Shown here piece by piece: positions 61,380-64,000 of a DNA stretch of 64,000 bases (position 1 is the stretch's first letter; each line of letters begins with the position of its first letter). Location of the stretch: assembly GCA_947165425.1 (NCBI GenBank), contig CAMVAJ010000001.1:89663-153662 (forward strand). The letters run 5' to 3'. The notes beneath the pieces are model-generated. The model was not told the origin of the DNA, did not search any database, and saw only the letters and a list, made by a program, of their open reading frames with translations. The translations under genes were made by a program, and so were the position numbers. Source of the DNA: an uncultured Clostridia bacterium. GTDB lineage: Bacteria; Bacillota; Clostridia; Christensenellales; Aristaeellaceae.

Positions 61380-63170
61380 TTGAGACAGCAGTTAATCGAC
61401 CTGCGCAAGGCCATGTCCGAGCATCATGTTGACTGGGTGATTGTCCTGACGGATGATTTTCACGCGTCCGAGTATGCGGGAGACCATTTTAAGTGTAGGG
61501 CGTATGTGTCCGGCTTCACCGGAAGCGCTGGCACCCTGCTGGTCGGGCAGGAGTGGGCCGGTCTGTGGACGGACGGCCGCTATTTTCTCCAGGCCGCCCG
61601 CCAGCTGGCAGGTACCGGCATCGACCTGATGAAGATGGCCGAGCCGGGCGTCCCGACCATGAACGAGTATCTCAGCGAGAATCTGAAGTTGGGACAGACG
61701 GTCGCCTTTGACGGACGGACCTTCCCCCAGGCGCGGATGCGGCAGATTGCGAGGATCATTGAAAAGGCCGGCGCCCATCAGCGCGGCGATCTCGACCTTG
61801 TGGGTGAAATCTGGACTGACCGCCCTGCGCTGTCCGCCGAGCCGGTATGGGAGCTGGATGTCAAGTATGCCGGCAAATCCCGCGCCGAGAAGCTGGCGCA
61901 GATCAGGCTTTCGCTACAGGATGCGGATGCCGACTGGCTGATTCTTGGCTCGCTGATGGATGTCTGCTGGCTGACAAACCTGCGCGGTAACGACGTTCAC
62001 TGCACCCCGGTCGTACTGTCCTATTTCGCCCTCTCGCAAAAGGAGGCCGTGCTGTTCGTAAATCCGGCCGTGCTGTCCGATGAAATCAGACACAATCTGA
62101 ATCGGGACGGGGTCCGCGTCCTCCCCTACGACGAGATTACCACCTTTGTTCGCGCACTTCCGCCGGACGCGAAGGTGATGATGGACAGCAATTCGGTCAA
62201 CAGCCTGATCTGGAGCGCTGCGGAGAGCGCGGGCGTGAAGATACTGGATCGCACAGATCCGACTCGCCTTCCCAAGGCTGCGAAAAACGAGGTTGAAGTT
62301 GCCAATTTCCGGGAAGCGCATCTGAAGGACGGCGTCGCGGTCACGCGGCTGATCTACTGGCTGAAGACGCAGGTCGGGCAGATCGAAATGGACGAGCTCT
62401 CCGTGGCGCGCAAGCTGGTTTCCCTCCGCAAGGAGCAGGAAGGCTATCTCGGCGAGAGCTTTGAGCCGATCATCGGGTACGGACCTCACGGCGCAATCAT
62501 CCATTACAGCGCCACGCCGGAGACCAACGTCCCCATCGAGGCAAAGTCCTTCCTCCTGGCCGATACGGGCGGACACTATCTGGAGGGGACCACGGACATT
62601 ACGCGAACCATCGCGATGGGTCCGCTCACCCGGGAGGAGAAGGAGATGTACACCCGCGTTCTGATGGGGCATCTCCGCCTTGGCGCGGCGGTTTTCAAGC
62701 ATGGCGCGACGGGCATGGCCATCGATTATCTCGCGCACTCCGCCCTGTGGGAAATCAATATGGATTACAACCATGGGACCGGTCACGGCGTGGGCTATGT
62801 CCTCAGCGTACATGAAGGCCCTCAGTCTTTCTTCTGGCGCAGCCGGGACGGCAAACCCGGTGCGGTACTGGAACCCGGGATGATCACGAGCGATGAGCCG
62901 GGCGTCTACCTGGAGGGCAAATTCGGCATCCGCCTCGAGAACCTGACCGTCGTATGCGACGGCGTGACAAACGAGTATGGCCGTTTCCTGCACCTGGAGT
63001 ATCTGACCATGGTGCCATTCGATCTGGACGCGGTCGTTCCGGAGCTCATGTCGAGCCGGGATATCCAGCTGCTCAACGCCTATCATCAGCAAGTCCGGGA
63101 GCATATTCTTCCGCGTCTTCGCGATGAAGGGGAGCGGAATTGGCTGACTCAAGCAACGCGGGCTATTTGA
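61380..63170 (+). CDS. Aminopeptidase P family protein (M24); TTG start
   Basis: Creatinase N domain (GFTGSAGTLLVGQEWAGLWTDGRYFLQA); metal-site motifs DTGGHYLEGTTDITRT, HGTGHGVGY, MITSDEPGVY. Confidence 0.92.
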   Translation: MRQQLIDLRKAMSEHHVDWVIVLTDDFHASEYAGDHFKCRAYVSGFTGSAGTLLVGQEWAGLWTDGRYFLQAARQLAGTGIDLMKMAEPGVPTMNEYLSENLKLGQTVAFDGRTFPQARMRQIARIIEKAGAHQRGDLDLVGEIWTDRPALSAEPVWELDVKYAGKSRAEKLAQIRLSLQDADADWLILGSLMDVCWLTNLRGNDVHCTPVVLSYFALSQKEAVLFVNPAVLSDEIRHNLNRDGVRVLPYDEITTFVRALPPDAKVMMDSNSVNSLIWSAAESAGVKILDRTDPTRLPKAAKNEVEVANFREAHLKDGVAVTRLIYWLKTQVGQIEMDELSVARKLVSLRKEQEGYLGESFEPIIGYGPHGAIIHYSATPETNVPIEAKSFLLADTGGHYLEGTTDITRTIAMGPLTREEKEMYTRVLMGHLRLGAAVFKHGATGMAIDYLAHSALWEINMDYNHGTGHGVGYVLSVHEGPQSFFWRSRDGKPGAVLEPGMITSDEPGVYLEGKFGIRLENLTVVCDGVTNEYGRFLHLEYLTMVPFDLDAVVPELMSSRDIQLLNAYHQQVREHILPRLRDEGERNWLTQATRAI

Positions 63171-63193
63171 TCGAAAGCGGGTGACGTGCAAAC

Positions 63194-63910
63194 ATGCGCA
63201 AAGGCGAGGAAACCAGAAATGAATTCCTGCAGATTGCGGAACGCTTGTTCTGCGCGCAGGGTTACGAGGAGACGAGTATCCAGAATATCCTGGACGCGGC
63301 GCATGGCAGCAAAGGCGGATTCTATCATCACTTTGTGAGCAAAGAGGACGTCCTCCGCCAGCTCTGCGAACGCCGCGCGGCGTCCTCCGCGGAGCGTACC
63401 GCGCAGGAGATTGCCGACGGGCAGCTTGCCCCGCTGGATCAGCTGAGCCTGGTGCTTGGCCGCGCAATGCCCATTCACCGCGAAGATCTGAGCTTTATGT
63501 GTATGATGATGCCGATCCTGGATCGCAAGGAAGGCATGACGGTTCGCTTGGCCTTTCAGGAGGCGATGATCGAAGTCTATCTCCCGCTCTTGCAAAAAGC
63601 CGTTCAGAGATGCGTGGATGAGTCGCTCATTTTTCCGGTCTCGTCGGATGTTGAAAAGCCGGTCCTGATCCTTCTTCAATTCTGCTGGGCTGAGGCGGCC
63701 GCGCATCTGATCAGCGACGCGCGCGGAGGAAACCTGACGGACGCGGGCATTCTGCTGGATATTCTGACCGTGTATCGGAAATCTGTCGAAGCGCTTCTGA
63801 ACACACCCTATGGCTTCATCGACCTGATGCCGCTCAGCGACTGGACCGCCTTCGCCGAGGAGGCCTGCCGCAGGATGTTTGTCAGCGCCAAAACCTCGCG
63901 GTGGGGCTGA
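63194..63910 (+). CDS. TetR/AcrR family transcriptional regulator
   Basis: N-terminal HTH RNEFLQIAERLFCAQGYEETSIQNILDAAHGSKGGFYHHFVSKEDVL. Confidence 0.9.
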   Translation: MRKGEETRNEFLQIAERLFCAQGYEETSIQNILDAAHGSKGGFYHHFVSKEDVLRQLCERRAASSAERTAQEIADGQLAPLDQLSLVLGRAMPIHREDLSFMCMMMPILDRKEGMTVRLAFQEAMIEVYLPLLQKAVQRCVDESLIFPVSSDVEKPVLILLQFCWAEAAAHLISDARGGNLTDAGILLDILTVYRKSVEALLNTPYGFIDLMPLSDWTAFAEEACRRMFVSAKTSRWG

Positions 63911-63945
63911 GGTTTGCTTCAGAGTAACGTAAAACGCCGGCTGTG

Positions 63946-64000
63946 TGATATGCTCCCCCTGAAGTAGACACTGGAAAAACACAAACCAGTGGACTTCGGG
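63946..64000. repeat. Imperfect inverted repeat cut by the window end; possible IS terminus or terminator
   Basis: CCC-tGAAGT-aga-CACTGG aaaaacacaaa CCAGTG-g-ACTTC-GGG; begins TGATATGCTCCC. Confidence 0.4.

Overview
The window is a high-GC chromosomal segment that looks like a Clostridia-type anaerobe (reverse rubrerythrin, Ffh/YlxM/S16/KhpA block, TIGR03936/TIGR03960-type radical SAM pair, split transketolase). It is mostly housekeeping DNA: recR/ybaB, rmuC, a nucleoside-type ABC transporter, dprA-topA-trmFO-hslVU, a tyrosine recombinase, ftsH, lexA, tRNA-Arg, rho, ffh/rpsP, miaA-mutL-mutS-miaB-rng, era, a YbeY-Cdd fusion, a PgpH-like HD protein, phoH, galK, an ABC exporter, rubrerythrin, a cation/proton antiporter, prfC, an aminopeptidase P and a TetR regulator. 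I saw no CRISPR array, rRNA operon or complete mobile element. The most interesting observations are: (1) a 6-codon leader ORF, MWLCPP-UGA-C, ahead of prfC (RF3), followed by a sequence complementary to the prfC Shine-Dalgarno, which suggests a termination-sensing autoregulatory switch; (2) a Rho homologue with substitutions at several ATPase-site residues (Walker A PPKAGKT to QPDTGKA, DERPEE to DENPED, SGTR to SGTK); (3) a GMP-synthase-like protein lacking the GATase nucleophile and the canonical XMP-site motif, encoded directly upstream of a nucleoside-type ABC transporter; (4) a promoter-preceded, highly structured ~300-nt leader or ncRNA candidate upstream of a tyrosine recombinase; (5) a cluster of ATCCACA/DnaA-box-like motifs at the 3' end of ftsH; (6) a rubrerythrin 3'-end remnant next to an intact copy; (7) a PII-like protein translationally coupled to an antiporter. 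All identifications come from reading the sequence and from remembered family motifs; no database search was run.
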